Assembly: GCF_036016955.1 (NCBI RefSeq)
Contig: NZ_JAYWXI010000001.1
Span: forward strand, 1-64,000
From: JAYWXI01 sp036016955
GTDB lineage: Bacteria; Bacteroidota; Bacteroidia; Flavobacteriales; Weeksellaceae
Direction: 5' to 3'
Length of the DNA stretch: 64,000 nt
Every line of letters begins with the position of its first letter. Within the stretch, counting starts at the first letter, position 1. This document shows positions 16,083 through 24,605 of this stretch, piece by piece. The notes under the pieces are model-generated. The model did not search any database. It was not told the DNA's origin and worked only from the letters and a program-made list of their open reading frames with translations. The translations under genes were made by a program, and so were the position numbers.

Positions 16083-17031
16083 ACACAGGGATTTTGGAGC
16101 CTTGGTAGGGGACACGTTTGCTTTTTTTAAAGAGAACGGAAAAAATTATTTTAAAAACTATTTTTTGATTAATGGGCTTCTTTTGATCGCCATGGTGGCT
16201 TTATTTGCGGTGGGTTACGGTGAATTTTTTGCCCAGATTTTTGAAGGAAACGTTGCGGGGCAAAACTACTATTTCGAATCCTATTTTCAGGAAAATCAGT
16301 GGATGTTGATTTTGGTGACGGGATTGCTTTTTCTGCTTTTCTTGGCGTTGATGCTGGTTAATTATTCTTATCCGGTGTTCTATATGAAGCGTTTGTCCGA
16401 GACGGGAAATAAGGTGATAACGGCCGATCAGATTTTGGGCGATCTCAAACGGAATTTCGGGCGTTTGCTGGTGATGTTTCTCGGCTTATGTTTTGTTGTT
16501 TTTCCGATAATGATGATAGTGTTCGGTATTGCTTACCTTTTGATATTCATTATTATTGGTCTTTTTCTGTTGCTGTTGCTTTTGCCTTTGATGCTTAATA
16601 CGACTAATTTCATTATTTTCGATTACCTGCACACCAAAAGGGGCTTTTTTGCTTCTTTGAGTTATGCGGTCAAAGCGCAATACTCTTACAGGGATGTTCG
16701 CCGAAAGGGACCGTTTTGGAAATACGTGGGTTCCAGCCTTTCGCTGTATATGATTATTCAGGTAATCACTTCGGTTTTTACCACGATTCCTATATTCTTG
16801 CTTTTGGGAGGGAATGTTTTGTTTCCCAATAGTACTTCATCCTTTGAAGGCGATGAGTCTATGCTGATGGTGATTTTGCTGGTGGTGATTTACGGTGTGG
16901 GTATTTTGGTTTCGTTTATTCTTTCCAATCTTATTTACGTTAATGCGGGGCTGATGTATTACGATAGTCGGGAGGACTTGCACCGGACGAAACAAATCGA
17001 CGAAATAGAAACTATAGGCAATGCGTTTTAG
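16069..17031 (+). CDS. Multi-span integral membrane protein of the MoxR/DUF58 module
   Basis: 320 residues with about six hydrophobic spans (YFLINGLLLIAMVALFAVGY; WMLILVTGLLFLLFLALMLV; a long one at roughly 145-185; then YMIIQVITSVFTTIPIFLLLGG and a final span around LMVILLVVIYGVGILVSFIL). No catalytic motif is visible. It recalls the membrane part of proteins in the glycerophosphodiesterase-associated membrane-domain group, a weak similarity judged by eye. It overlaps the SpoIIM-like gene by 14 bases and the DUF4129 gene by 11, so it is translationally coupled in the operon. The function is not known. Confidence 0.75.
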   Translation: MEFYKHRDFGALVGDTFAFFKENGKNYFKNYFLINGLLLIAMVALFAVGYGEFFAQIFEGNVAGQNYYFESYFQENQWMLILVTGLLFLLFLALMLVNYSYPVFYMKRLSETGNKVITADQILGDLKRNFGRLLVMFLGLCFVVFPIMMIVFGIAYLLIFIIIGLFLLLLLLPLMLNTTNFIIFDYLHTKRGFFASLSYAVKAQYSYRDVRRKGPFWKYVGSSLSLYMIIQVITSVFTTIPIFLLLGGNVLFPNSTSSFEGDESMLMVILLVVIYGVGILVSFILSNLIYVNAGLMYYDSREDLHRTKQIDEIETIGNAF

Positions 17032-17788
17032 CAGGTTGTTTTTCTTTGTTTTTTTCTGCGGTACTTTGCTTTGTTACGGGCAGGGGAGTGGGGTTGTAGA
17101 CTCCTCATCATCCTTTAGGCTTTTGCCGGCGGATTCTTTGTTGGCAGAGCATCCGACTACGGAGAGCAAAGTGGAAGCGAGAGTGTTGGACGCCGATTTT
17201 AGAGCGCGTTACAAGGGCGAGGAATACGATTACAGAAGTGTTAAACCAAAGGAGTCGCTTTGGGAAAAAATCGAGCGACGTCTGAATAAACTTCTTCATT
17301 TTATTTTTGGGGATCGAGCTCCTTTTGAAGCTGGTAAATTGGCCGAATGGGTTGTTCGAATTTTGGCGGTGGTTATTACGGGATTGGTGATTTACTTTTT
17401 GGTTCGTTATTTTTATGGCAAGCAAGGGGGATGGTTTTGGGGGCGGAAAAATGCGACGGTTGTATCGGAGGGGCAGGTGTTGGACGAAAATATTCATGAG
17501 ATTAACTTTCCGGAGCAAATTTTGGCTTATGAGCGTAAGGGGGATTTTCGTAGGGCTGTGCGCTACCAGTTTCTTTACGTGCTAAAGAAGATGACGGACA
17601 GAGGGGTTTTGGAATGGATGCCGGATAAAACCAATAGGGATTATGTGGAGGAATTAGCCGGCCATCCTAAACAGCGGGATTTTGCGCGACTTTCGAGGGT
17701 GTTTGATTATGTTTGGTACGGAGAATTTTCCCTTGAGCGGAGTCAGTATGAAAAATACGCGGCGGATTTTTCGGATTTTGTAATCTAA
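17021..17788 (+). CDS. DUF4129 domain protein
   Basis: 255 residues. A signal-like N-terminus (MRFSRLFFFVFFCGTLLCYG), a periplasmic segment, one strong membrane span (VVRILAVVITGLVIYFLVRYF) near residue 115, then a cytosolic DUF4129 domain with EQILAYERKGDFRRAVRYQFLYVLKKMTDRGVLEW and a C-terminal YVWYGEFSLERSQYEKY. This domain usually sits beside MoxR and DUF58 proteins or is fused to transglutaminase modules. Here it follows the membrane protein with an 11-base overlap. The role is unknown. Confidence 0.82.
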   Translation: MRFSRLFFFVFFCGTLLCYGQGSGVVDSSSSFRLLPADSLLAEHPTTESKVEARVLDADFRARYKGEEYDYRSVKPKESLWEKIERRLNKLLHFIFGDRAPFEAGKLAEWVVRILAVVITGLVIYFLVRYFYGKQGGWFWGRKNATVVSEGQVLDENIHEINFPEQILAYERKGDFRRAVRYQFLYVLKKMTDRGVLEWMPDKTNRDYVEELAGHPKQRDFARLSRVFDYVWYGEFSLERSQYEKYAADFSDFVI

Positions 17789-17810
17789 AAACAAGGAGAG
17801 AAAGGAAAAC

Positions 17811-18983
17811 ATGAATAAGACGTTCAAATTATATTTGGTTTTGTTTGCGGTGATGCTGGGGCTTCTTGTGGTGTTGCAGTTGGGAAAATCCGAGGTGATA
17901 GATTGGCGCAAGAACTTTGATGTTGGTGAGAAAACGCCTTTCGGTCTTTATGTTTTTGATCGGGAGGCGGACCGTTTGTTTGGAAATCGGTTGGAGCGTC
18001 AGATGCAATCTCCTTTCGATTACTACAGTAAGCAGAAGACGGAGTCGGATCATAATATTTTGGTCATCGCCTCATCGATAGACGAAATGTCTTGGACGAA
18101 AATTTTGGATCAGGCGTCTAAGGGGGCTTCGGTCATGTTGATTTCGGAGGATTTTTCCGAGACACTCAGCAATGCGCTGAAGTTTCATCAGTCGAATATT
18201 GCTTTTGAGGAAACCCAAACGCTTGCGCTGACGGATGTGAAGTGGGGGGCGGATTCTTTGGTTTTGGATAAACTGCCTTCCGGGCAAGGGTTTGTGTCGA
18301 TTGACCAGAGGCATCAAATTTTGGGGAAGATAAAGGAGAAAAATAATACGGATCAGGCTAATTTCATTAAGGTTAATTATGGGAAAGGCGTTTTTTATCT
18401 TCACTCGGAGCCGCTTTTTTTAACGAATTACTACCTGCTGGAGCAGAAAGGCAGTGAGAGGTATTTGCAGGATGTGTTTTCCTATCTGCCTGCTCGTCGT
18501 ACGGTTTGGTTTGTGCAGGGTGGGGCATCGTTGGGAGAGTCGAATTCGCCCATGCGCTATATCCTGAATAATCCTCCGCTTAGGTATGCTTGGTGGCTGT
18601 TTTTGGTGGGCTTGCTGGTGTTTGTGTTTTTTACGGCTAAGCGTAAGCAGCGCGTTATACCGGTGATTGAACCGTTGAAAAACAAATCGTTGGAGTTTGT
18701 ACAGAGTATAGGGAATTTGTATCTTCAGGAGGGTGATTTTCATGACATGATGGCGAAAAAATCGCAGTATTTTCTTTACCGTGTGCGGCAGGAGTTGTTT
18801 TTGGATACGAGGCGTTTGGACGAAGACTTTGTTCAAAAGCTGCATTTAAAAACAGGGGCGCCTACCGAAAAAATAAAAGAGGCGGTTCTTTTGATTAAGA
18901 AAGCACAAGATCCTCAGGCATTGGTTCGACGGGAGGATTTGGGGAGGATTAACGATTTGCTGGACGGAATTTTGAATCCGTAG
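17811..18983 (+). CDS. DUF4350 domain protein
   Basis: 390 residues. An N-terminal span (FKLYLVLFAVMLGLLVVLQL), a periplasmic DUF4350 domain (KTPFGLYVFDREADRLF, then SDHNILVIASSIDEMSWTKILDQASKGASVMLIS, and YGKGVFYLHSEPLFLTNYYL), a second span (YAWWLFLVGLLVFVFFTAK) and a cytosolic tail with DFHDMMAKKSQYFLYRVRQEL. The middle domain resembles a class I glutamine-amidotransferase-like fold used as a binding module. It lies 22 bases after the DUF4129 gene, in the same operon. Confidence 0.82.
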   Translation: MNKTFKLYLVLFAVMLGLLVVLQLGKSEVIDWRKNFDVGEKTPFGLYVFDREADRLFGNRLERQMQSPFDYYSKQKTESDHNILVIASSIDEMSWTKILDQASKGASVMLISEDFSETLSNALKFHQSNIAFEETQTLALTDVKWGADSLVLDKLPSGQGFVSIDQRHQILGKIKEKNNTDQANFIKVNYGKGVFYLHSEPLFLTNYYLLEQKGSERYLQDVFSYLPARRTVWFVQGGASLGESNSPMRYILNNPPLRYAWWLFLVGLLVFVFFTAKRKQRVIPVIEPLKNKSLEFVQSIGNLYLQEGDFHDMMAKKSQYFLYRVRQELFLDTRRLDEDFVQKLHLKTGAPTEKIKEAVLLIKKAQDPQALVRREDLGRINDLLDGILNP

Positions 18984-19018
18984 TGGCCGTTAGAAATAAA
19001 AAAATAAGCATAAGAAAA

Positions 19019-20047
19019 ATGGAAAATTTTGAACAACATCATGGAACTCAGGCGGGGCTTTCTTCGCAAGAGGGGGCTTCGGAATTTGTTTCTCGGATTG
19101 ATATGGAGGAAATGCGGATGAGTTTGGATAAGGTAAAAGCGGAGATTGCGAAAGTGATTGTGGGGCAGACGCCGATGGTGGAGCATCTTTTGGTTGCGCT
19201 TTTGTCTAATGGTCATGTTCTTATCGATGGGGTTCCCGGTGTGGCTAAAACGGTGACGGCAAAGCTGCTGGCCCGTGCGGTAGAGGTGGATTTCAGTCGG
19301 ATTCAGTTTACGCCGGATCTGATGCCATCGGATATTTTGGGGACGTCGGTTTTCAATATGAAGACGTCGGAATTCGAGTTCAAGAAAGGGCCGATTTTTT
19401 CGGGGTTTGTTTTGATTGACGAGATTAACCGTTCGCCGGCTAAGACGCAGGCGGCGTTGTTTGAGGTGATGGAAGAGCGGCAGATAACGATGGACGGGGT
19501 GCGTTATGAGATGCAGGAGCCGTTTTTGGTCATTGCGACTCAAAATCCGGTTGAACATGAGGGAACTTATCGTTTGCCGGAGGCGCAGCTTGACCGGTTT
19601 TTGTTTAAAATTAATGTAGGCTATCCGGATTTGGCCCAGGAGATTAGCATTATTCAGAATCAGCACGATAACCGGTTGGAGGATAAGACGACGGTGGTAA
19701 AACCGGTGATGACTTCGGCTCAGTTGAAGGCTTATCAAAAGAAGGTTCAGGAAGTGGTGGTGGAGCCTCATCTTTTGGAGTACATTGCAAAAATTGTAGT
19801 TAATACCCGCGAAAATCAGTTTTTGTATTTAGGGGCTTCGCCGAGAGCGAGTTTGGCTCTTCTTACTGCTTCAAAGGCTTTTGCGGCGGTTCGGGGTCGG
19901 GATTTTGTGACGCCTGAAGATATTAGGGAAGCCAGTTATGCGGTGTTGAGGCATCGGATCATGGTTTCGCCGGAGCGGGAAATGGAAGGTTTGACGGCTG
20001 ATGAGATTATCCGTCAAATTGTGGAAAGTATAGAAATTCCGAGATAG
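19019..20047 (+). CDS. MoxR-family AAA+ ATPase
   Basis: 342 residues from the ATG at 19019. A GTG at 18983 overlapping the previous stop would add 12 residues without homology. Walker A appears as GVPGVAKTVTAKLLARAV, Walker B as GFVLIDEINRSPAKTQAALFEVMEE, and sensor 1 as VIATQNPVEHEGTYRLPEAQLDRFL, followed by the MoxR lid region (LYLGASPRASLALL, DVREAS-like DIREASYAVLRHRI). MoxR ATPases act as chaperone-like factors, often for proteins with VWA or DUF58 domains encoded next door. The DUF58 gene follows after 28 bases. Confidence 0.95.
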   Translation: MENFEQHHGTQAGLSSQEGASEFVSRIDMEEMRMSLDKVKAEIAKVIVGQTPMVEHLLVALLSNGHVLIDGVPGVAKTVTAKLLARAVEVDFSRIQFTPDLMPSDILGTSVFNMKTSEFEFKKGPIFSGFVLIDEINRSPAKTQAALFEVMEERQITMDGVRYEMQEPFLVIATQNPVEHEGTYRLPEAQLDRFLFKINVGYPDLAQEISIIQNQHDNRLEDKTTVVKPVMTSAQLKAYQKKVQEVVVEPHLLEYIAKIVVNTRENQFLYLGASPRASLALLTASKAFAAVRGRDFVTPEDIREASYAVLRHRIMVSPEREMEGLTADEIIRQIVESIEIPR

Positions 20048-20075
20048 GGATTGGGTTGGACTATAGGACTGTATT

Positions 20076-21401
20076 TTGAAAAATTTATTTGTCAATAGCC
20101 GCTTGTATTTGGCCTTGTTTATTGCCGGGCTTGGGTATGTTTTGGCTTTCTTTTATCCTCAGGGGCTTTGGGGGGCTCATGCGTTGCTTTTTGGTATTCT
20201 TGTTTTGGTTTTGGCGGATGCGATGCTTTTGTTTTTCGGGCGGGATGCTTTGGTGAAGGCGGAGCGTCTTTTACCGGAGAAACTTTCCAATGGGGATGCC
20301 AATACGGTTAAGATTGATTTGATGAGTCGCTATCCTTTTGCGGTAAAGGTCAGAGGGATTGACGAGCTTCCTTTTCAGTTTCAGAAAAGAGACTTTTTCA
20401 TGGAAATGACTCTTAAAGCAAGGAGTGGAGGGACTTTTCAATACGAGCTTTACCCTAAGTCTCGCGGGGTTTATGAGTTTGGAGGGCTTAATGTTTTTGT
20501 GAGTTCGCCTTTGGGGCTTTTGGCCAGGCGTTTTGTTTTTGGGAGGTCGGAGGCTTTGCCTTGTTATCCGTCGTTTGTTCATTTGCGGAAATATGAGCTT
20601 ATGGCGCTTCAGAACGAGTTTTTACTTGGTGGAATCAAGAAAATTCGGCGTTTGGGGCATACTTTGGAATTTGAACAAATCAAAGAATATGTTCAAGGGG
20701 ATGATATTCGGACCATTAACTGGAAGGCCACCTCGAAACAGAATCGTTTGATGGTTAACCAGTATCAGGACGAAAAATCCCAGCGCATTTACCTTTTGGT
20801 GGACAAGGGGCGAACGATGCAAATGCCTTTTGAGGGGCTTAGTCTTTTGGACTATTCGATTAATGCGGTGATGGCGCTTTCTCATATTGTGCTTCGCAAA
20901 GGGGATCGTGCGGGCGTGATGACTTTTGCCCGAAAGGCGGAGAACAAGGTGGCGGCGGATCACAAACCGGATCAGCTTCGTAAAATTTCCGAGACGCTGT
21001 ATAAGGTGCAAACGAATTTTGAGGAGAGTGATTTTGGTCGTCTTTATCAGGATGTCCGTATGAGTGTGGGACAGCGGAGCCTTATGCTTTTGTTTACTAA
21101 TTTTGAAACCTTGGACGGACTTCGCCGTCAAATGAATTATCTTCGAGGCATAGCCAAAAATCATTTGCTGGTCGTGGTGTTCTTTAAGAATACGGAACTG
21201 CAGGAGCTTTTGGATTCTCATCCTAAGACGGAGCAGGCAATTTACGATAAAATTATTGCCGAGAAGTTTGAGTACGAGAAAAAACTGATTATTCAGGAGC
21301 TTCGTAAGTACGGGATATCCGCGGTTTATACGAAGCCGGAAAACCTTAACATTGAGGTTATTAATAAATATTTGGAAATTAAATCCCGAGGGATGCTGTA
21401 A
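20076..21401 (+). CDS. DUF58 domain protein (VWA-like partner of MoxR)
   Basis: 441 residues from a TTG start, placed just before two membrane spans (LYLALFIAGLGYVLAFFYP and GAHALLFGILVLVLADAMLLFF). The conserved DUF58 segment is visible as RRLGHTLEFEQIKEYVQGDDIRTINWKATSKQNRLMV, then IYLLVDKGRTMQMP, a VWA-like strand with the metal-site pattern altered (DKGRTM in place of DxSxS). It is the last gene of the operon with MoxR and is expected to work with it at the membrane. No ATG fits the N-terminus better. Confidence 0.88.
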   Translation: MKNLFVNSRLYLALFIAGLGYVLAFFYPQGLWGAHALLFGILVLVLADAMLLFFGRDALVKAERLLPEKLSNGDANTVKIDLMSRYPFAVKVRGIDELPFQFQKRDFFMEMTLKARSGGTFQYELYPKSRGVYEFGGLNVFVSSPLGLLARRFVFGRSEALPCYPSFVHLRKYELMALQNEFLLGGIKKIRRLGHTLEFEQIKEYVQGDDIRTINWKATSKQNRLMVNQYQDEKSQRIYLLVDKGRTMQMPFEGLSLLDYSINAVMALSHIVLRKGDRAGVMTFARKAENKVAADHKPDQLRKISETLYKVQTNFEESDFGRLYQDVRMSVGQRSLMLLFTNFETLDGLRRQMNYLRGIAKNHLLVVVFFKNTELQELLDSHPKTEQAIYDKIIAEKFEYEKKLIIQELRKYGISAVYTKPENLNIEVINKYLEIKSRGML

Positions 21402-21434
21402 TAAGGAATATTAACTTAACTCTAAATTGTAGAA

Positions 21435-21857
21435 ATGATTATTAAGCTTAACCGAATCGACGATAATTTTTTATTCGAATGCACAAATAGTGCGGGTAAC
21501 TCAATTTTGTTGGATAATACGAGTCAGGCGAATGCCAAGGGGGTTTCGCCTATGGAGAGTGTGATGATGGCTGTGGCAGGATGCAGCGGGATTGACGTGG
21601 TTTCTATTTTGAAGAAGCAACGCCAGTCTATTGCTTCTTTTTCGGCGGAGGTGGAAGGCGAGCGTTTGCAGGAAGGAGAAGCTAAGCCCTTCAAAAAGAT
21701 GACGGTTAAATTTTTTATTGATGGCGAGGTTGAACCTTCCAAGGCTTTGAAGGCGGCAGAATTATCGTTTGATAAATACTGTTCGGTATCGAAGACTTTG
21801 GAGCCTAACGTGGAGGTGGTTTACCGTGTGTTTGTGAATGGGGCAGAGGTTCTTTAA
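21435..21857 (+). CDS. OsmC-family protein
   Basis: 140 residues. The two cysteines of the OsmC/Ohr peroxidase fold are present: VAGCSGIDVVSIL (near residue 55) and FDKYCSVSKTLEP (near residue 116). The N-terminus NSILLDNTSQANAKGVSPMESVMMA is typical. Family members reduce organic hydroperoxides, although the YhfA-like subgroup to which this appears closer is poorly characterised. It follows the DUF58 gene after 33 bases, so it may be read from the same transcript. Ends at a bidirectional terminator. Confidence 0.88.
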   Translation: MIIKLNRIDDNFLFECTNSAGNSILLDNTSQANAKGVSPMESVMMAVAGCSGIDVVSILKKQRQSIASFSAEVEGERLQEGEAKPFKKMTVKFFIDGEVEPSKALKAAELSFDKYCSVSKTLEPNVEVVYRVFVNGAEVL

Positions 21858-21878
21858 GTTGCGAGCTCGGCTATGACT

Positions 21879-21912
21879 AAAAAAAGGACGCTTTTATGAG
21901 GCGTCCTTTTTT
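21879..21912. terminator. Bidirectional terminator between the OsmC and glucosidase genes
   Basis: An A-run plus GGACGC (21879-21891), loop TTTTATGAG, then GCGTCC followed by six T (21901-21912), between convergent genes. Confidence 0.8.
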
Positions 21913-21914
21913 AT

Positions 21915-24524
21915 TTATTGCAGTCTTGGGTGGATGAGTTTGGCTACGGTGGCGGTCCATCCGGTTTGATGGGAGGCGCCTACGCCTCGCCCGTTGTCTC
22001 CGTGAAAATATTCGTAAAACATGATGTAATCTCGGAAGTGTTCGTCGTGATCGAACAGCGGACGACCTCCGTTGAAGGGGCGTTTTCCGTCCGAATCTTT
22101 TTTGAAAAGGGCTTGGAGTCGTTCGCTAAGGTTTTGGGCGATGTATTCCAGGTTTTTTACTTCGCCGCTTCCTGTGGGAAATTCCACTTGAAGACTGTCG
22201 TCATAGTAATAATGGAAACGCTGGAGGCTTTCCACGATGAGGAAATTGATGGGGAACCATATCGGACCTCTCCAGTTGCTGTTGCCTCCGAACATGCGGC
22301 TGTCGCTTTCGGCGGGAAGATAGTTTACGGTGTATTTGTTTCCGTCGATTTCGAATTCGAACGGGGCGTTTTCATAGATTTTTGACATGGAACGGATGCC
22401 GTAGTCGGAGAGAAATTCTTTCTCGTCCAGCATTCTTGAAAGGATTTTTTTCAAACGGGTTTTTCTCAGGATGCTCAGGAGGTGTTTTCTTCCTTTGCCC
22501 TCCACTTCCCAATGGGAAACGAGGTTGGCGAGTTGGGGTTTGTTTTTCAAAATCCAGTCCATCCGCGAAGTGAAATTGGGGAGGCGCTCCAGCATTTTGT
22601 GGTCGATGATTTCAACGGCAAACATGGGGATTAATCCGACGATGCTTCGGAGCTTCATGGTGATGGGTTGTCCGTGTTTGTTTTGCAGGACGTCGTAGAA
22701 AAAGCCGTCTTGTTCATCCCATAGTCCGCCTTCTTTTTGGGTGATGTTTTCCATGGCTTCGGCGATATAGAGGTAGTGTTCGAAAAATTTTATCGCCATG
22801 TCTTCGTAGACGGGGTTGTAGAGGGCAAGCTCCATGGAAATGCGCATCATATTCAGGGCGAACATGGCCATCCAGCTGGTTCCGTCGGCTTGCTCAAGGT
22901 GTTGGCCGTTGGGGAGTTCCATGTTTCGGTCAAAGGCTCCGATATTGTCCAAACCTAGGAATCCTCCGCCGAAGATGTTTTTTCCGGTTTTGTCTTTTCG
23001 GTTTACCCACCAAGTGAAATTGAGCAGGAGTTTTTGAAAGACGCTCTCTAGAAAAACGAGATCGGGTTTTCCGTTGAATTTTTCGTCAATTTTAAATACC
23101 CTGAAGGTGGACCAGGCGTGAACGGGCGGATTAACATCGCTGAAATCCCATTCGTAAGCGGGCAGTTGGCCGTTGGGATGGATGTACCATTCTTTGGTCA
23201 GGAGTTTGAGTTGATGCTTTGCAAAATCGGCATCCAATAGGGCAAAAGGAACGCAATGGAACGCCAAATCCCAGGTGGCGAACCAAGGATACTCCCATTT
23301 GTCCGGCATGGAAATGATATCTTTGTTCTGCATATGCGCCCAATCTCTGTTTCTTACGTGGTGTTCAAAGTTTCTTTGTACGGGGTAATTGGGGTCGCCT
23401 TTCAACCATTTGGAGAGGTTGTAGTAATAAAATTGTTTGTTCCATAAAAGACCGGCAAAGGCTTGTCTTTGGATGTTTTTTTCTTCTTCGTTGGTCAGGT
23501 CCTTTTGGAGTTCGGCGTAAAAGGCGTTGCTTTCTTTTTTTCGGGTGTCAAATACTTCGTCGAAATCGTAAAAGGCATTGTCCATGTCGTGGGGACTTAA
23601 CCGGAAATCAAAGGTTTTGCTTTCTCCGGGATTCAGTTCGGTTTCGATCAAAAAAGCGGCTTTTGTGCCGTGGTTTTCGGGGTTGATGCTTGCTTGGCCG
23701 TGAACGATATGGTCGTTGATACCGTCTTTAAAGAAAAGATTTTCCGATGGCGTATCGAATAGCTTCGGGGTATTGGTTTCGTTTTCGCAGAATAAAGCTT
23801 GGGTATCGGGGGTACGGGCATAGAATTTTTTCATTTCGATGCCGTCGTGTTCAATAGCGATTTCGCTGGGGCGGCTGCTTTTTAGGTTGGGTTTGTAGTT
23901 GCCGTAGCCCCATGCCCAGTTGTTGCGGTACCATAGGGTTGGAAGGATCACTAGCGGGGCTTTTTCTTTGCTGCGGTTAATGGCGGTTACGCGAATCAAG
24001 ATGTCGTCGTGGTTTATTTTGGCATACTCGATGAAGAGGTCGAAGTATTTGCTGTCGTTCAGAATACCCGTGTCGGCGAGTTCGTATTCCGGATCGGTTT
24101 TTCCCCGTTGGGCATTTTCGTGGATGAGTTCGTCGTAAGGGAAAGCCATGATGGGGTATTTGTATACCATCTTCATGTAGGAGTGGGTGGGGGTATTGTC
24201 CAGATAATAGAAGATTTCTTTGAGGTCTTCCCCGTGGTTTCCTTGATGATTACTGAGCCCGAAAAAGCGTTCCTTAATAAACGGATCTTTTCGGTTCCAA
24301 AAGGCGAAGGCGAAGCAAAGTCTTTGTTTGTCGTCGCATATTCCGGCGATGCCGTCTTCGCTCCAGCGGTAGGTTCGGCTTAGGGCATCGTGGTAGGTGG
24401 TGTAGCCCCATGCATTGCCGTCGGTACTGTAATCTTCCCTTACGGTTCCCCATTGTCTGTTGCTAATATAAGGTCCCCAAGTTTTCCACTCGGGGTGGTT
24501 TAGTCGTTCTTTTTCAGCATTCAT
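21915..24524 (-). CDS. GH63/MGH1-type glucosidase
   Basis: 869 residues with no signal peptide, so cytosolic. The frame extends to 24566 but MNAEKERLNHPEWKTWGPY at 24524 is the expected family start. An N-terminal beta-rich domain (YISNRQWGTVREDYS) is followed by an (alpha/alpha)6 barrel with WEYPWFATWDLAFHCVPFA, NPPVHAWSTFRV, GGGFLGLDNIGAFDR, EQADGTSWMAMFALNMM and MFGGNSNWRGPIWFPINFL, all typical of bacterial GH63-like glucosidases. The end, GRGVGASHQTGWTATVAKLI, is also characteristic. It probably trims alpha-glucosides; the substrate is not readable. It lies 81 bases after the SLC13-like gene on the same strand. Confidence 0.88.
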   Translation of the reverse strand: MNAEKERLNHPEWKTWGPYISNRQWGTVREDYSTDGNAWGYTTYHDALSRTYRWSEDGIAGICDDKQRLCFAFAFWNRKDPFIKERFFGLSNHQGNHGEDLKEIFYYLDNTPTHSYMKMVYKYPIMAFPYDELIHENAQRGKTDPEYELADTGILNDSKYFDLFIEYAKINHDDILIRVTAINRSKEKAPLVILPTLWYRNNWAWGYGNYKPNLKSSRPSEIAIEHDGIEMKKFYARTPDTQALFCENETNTPKLFDTPSENLFFKDGINDHIVHGQASINPENHGTKAAFLIETELNPGESKTFDFRLSPHDMDNAFYDFDEVFDTRKKESNAFYAELQKDLTNEEEKNIQRQAFAGLLWNKQFYYYNLSKWLKGDPNYPVQRNFEHHVRNRDWAHMQNKDIISMPDKWEYPWFATWDLAFHCVPFALLDADFAKHQLKLLTKEWYIHPNGQLPAYEWDFSDVNPPVHAWSTFRVFKIDEKFNGKPDLVFLESVFQKLLLNFTWWVNRKDKTGKNIFGGGFLGLDNIGAFDRNMELPNGQHLEQADGTSWMAMFALNMMRISMELALYNPVYEDMAIKFFEHYLYIAEAMENITQKEGGLWDEQDGFFYDVLQNKHGQPITMKLRSIVGLIPMFAVEIIDHKMLERLPNFTSRMDWILKNKPQLANLVSHWEVEGKGRKHLLSILRKTRLKKILSRMLDEKEFLSDYGIRSMSKIYENAPFEFEIDGNKYTVNYLPAESDSRMFGGNSNWRGPIWFPINFLIVESLQRFHYYYDDSLQVEFPTGSGEVKNLEYIAQNLSERLQALFKKDSDGKRPFNGGRPLFDHDEHFRDYIMFYEYFHGDNGRGVGASHQTGWTATVAKLIHPRLQ

Positions 24525-24605
24525 TTTTCGGCATTTTAATCTGCGAAGGTAAAATAATTTTACCAAATGCCTTTTGGAATGTTTTTGCTGAAGCGGGTTT
24601 GTGGG

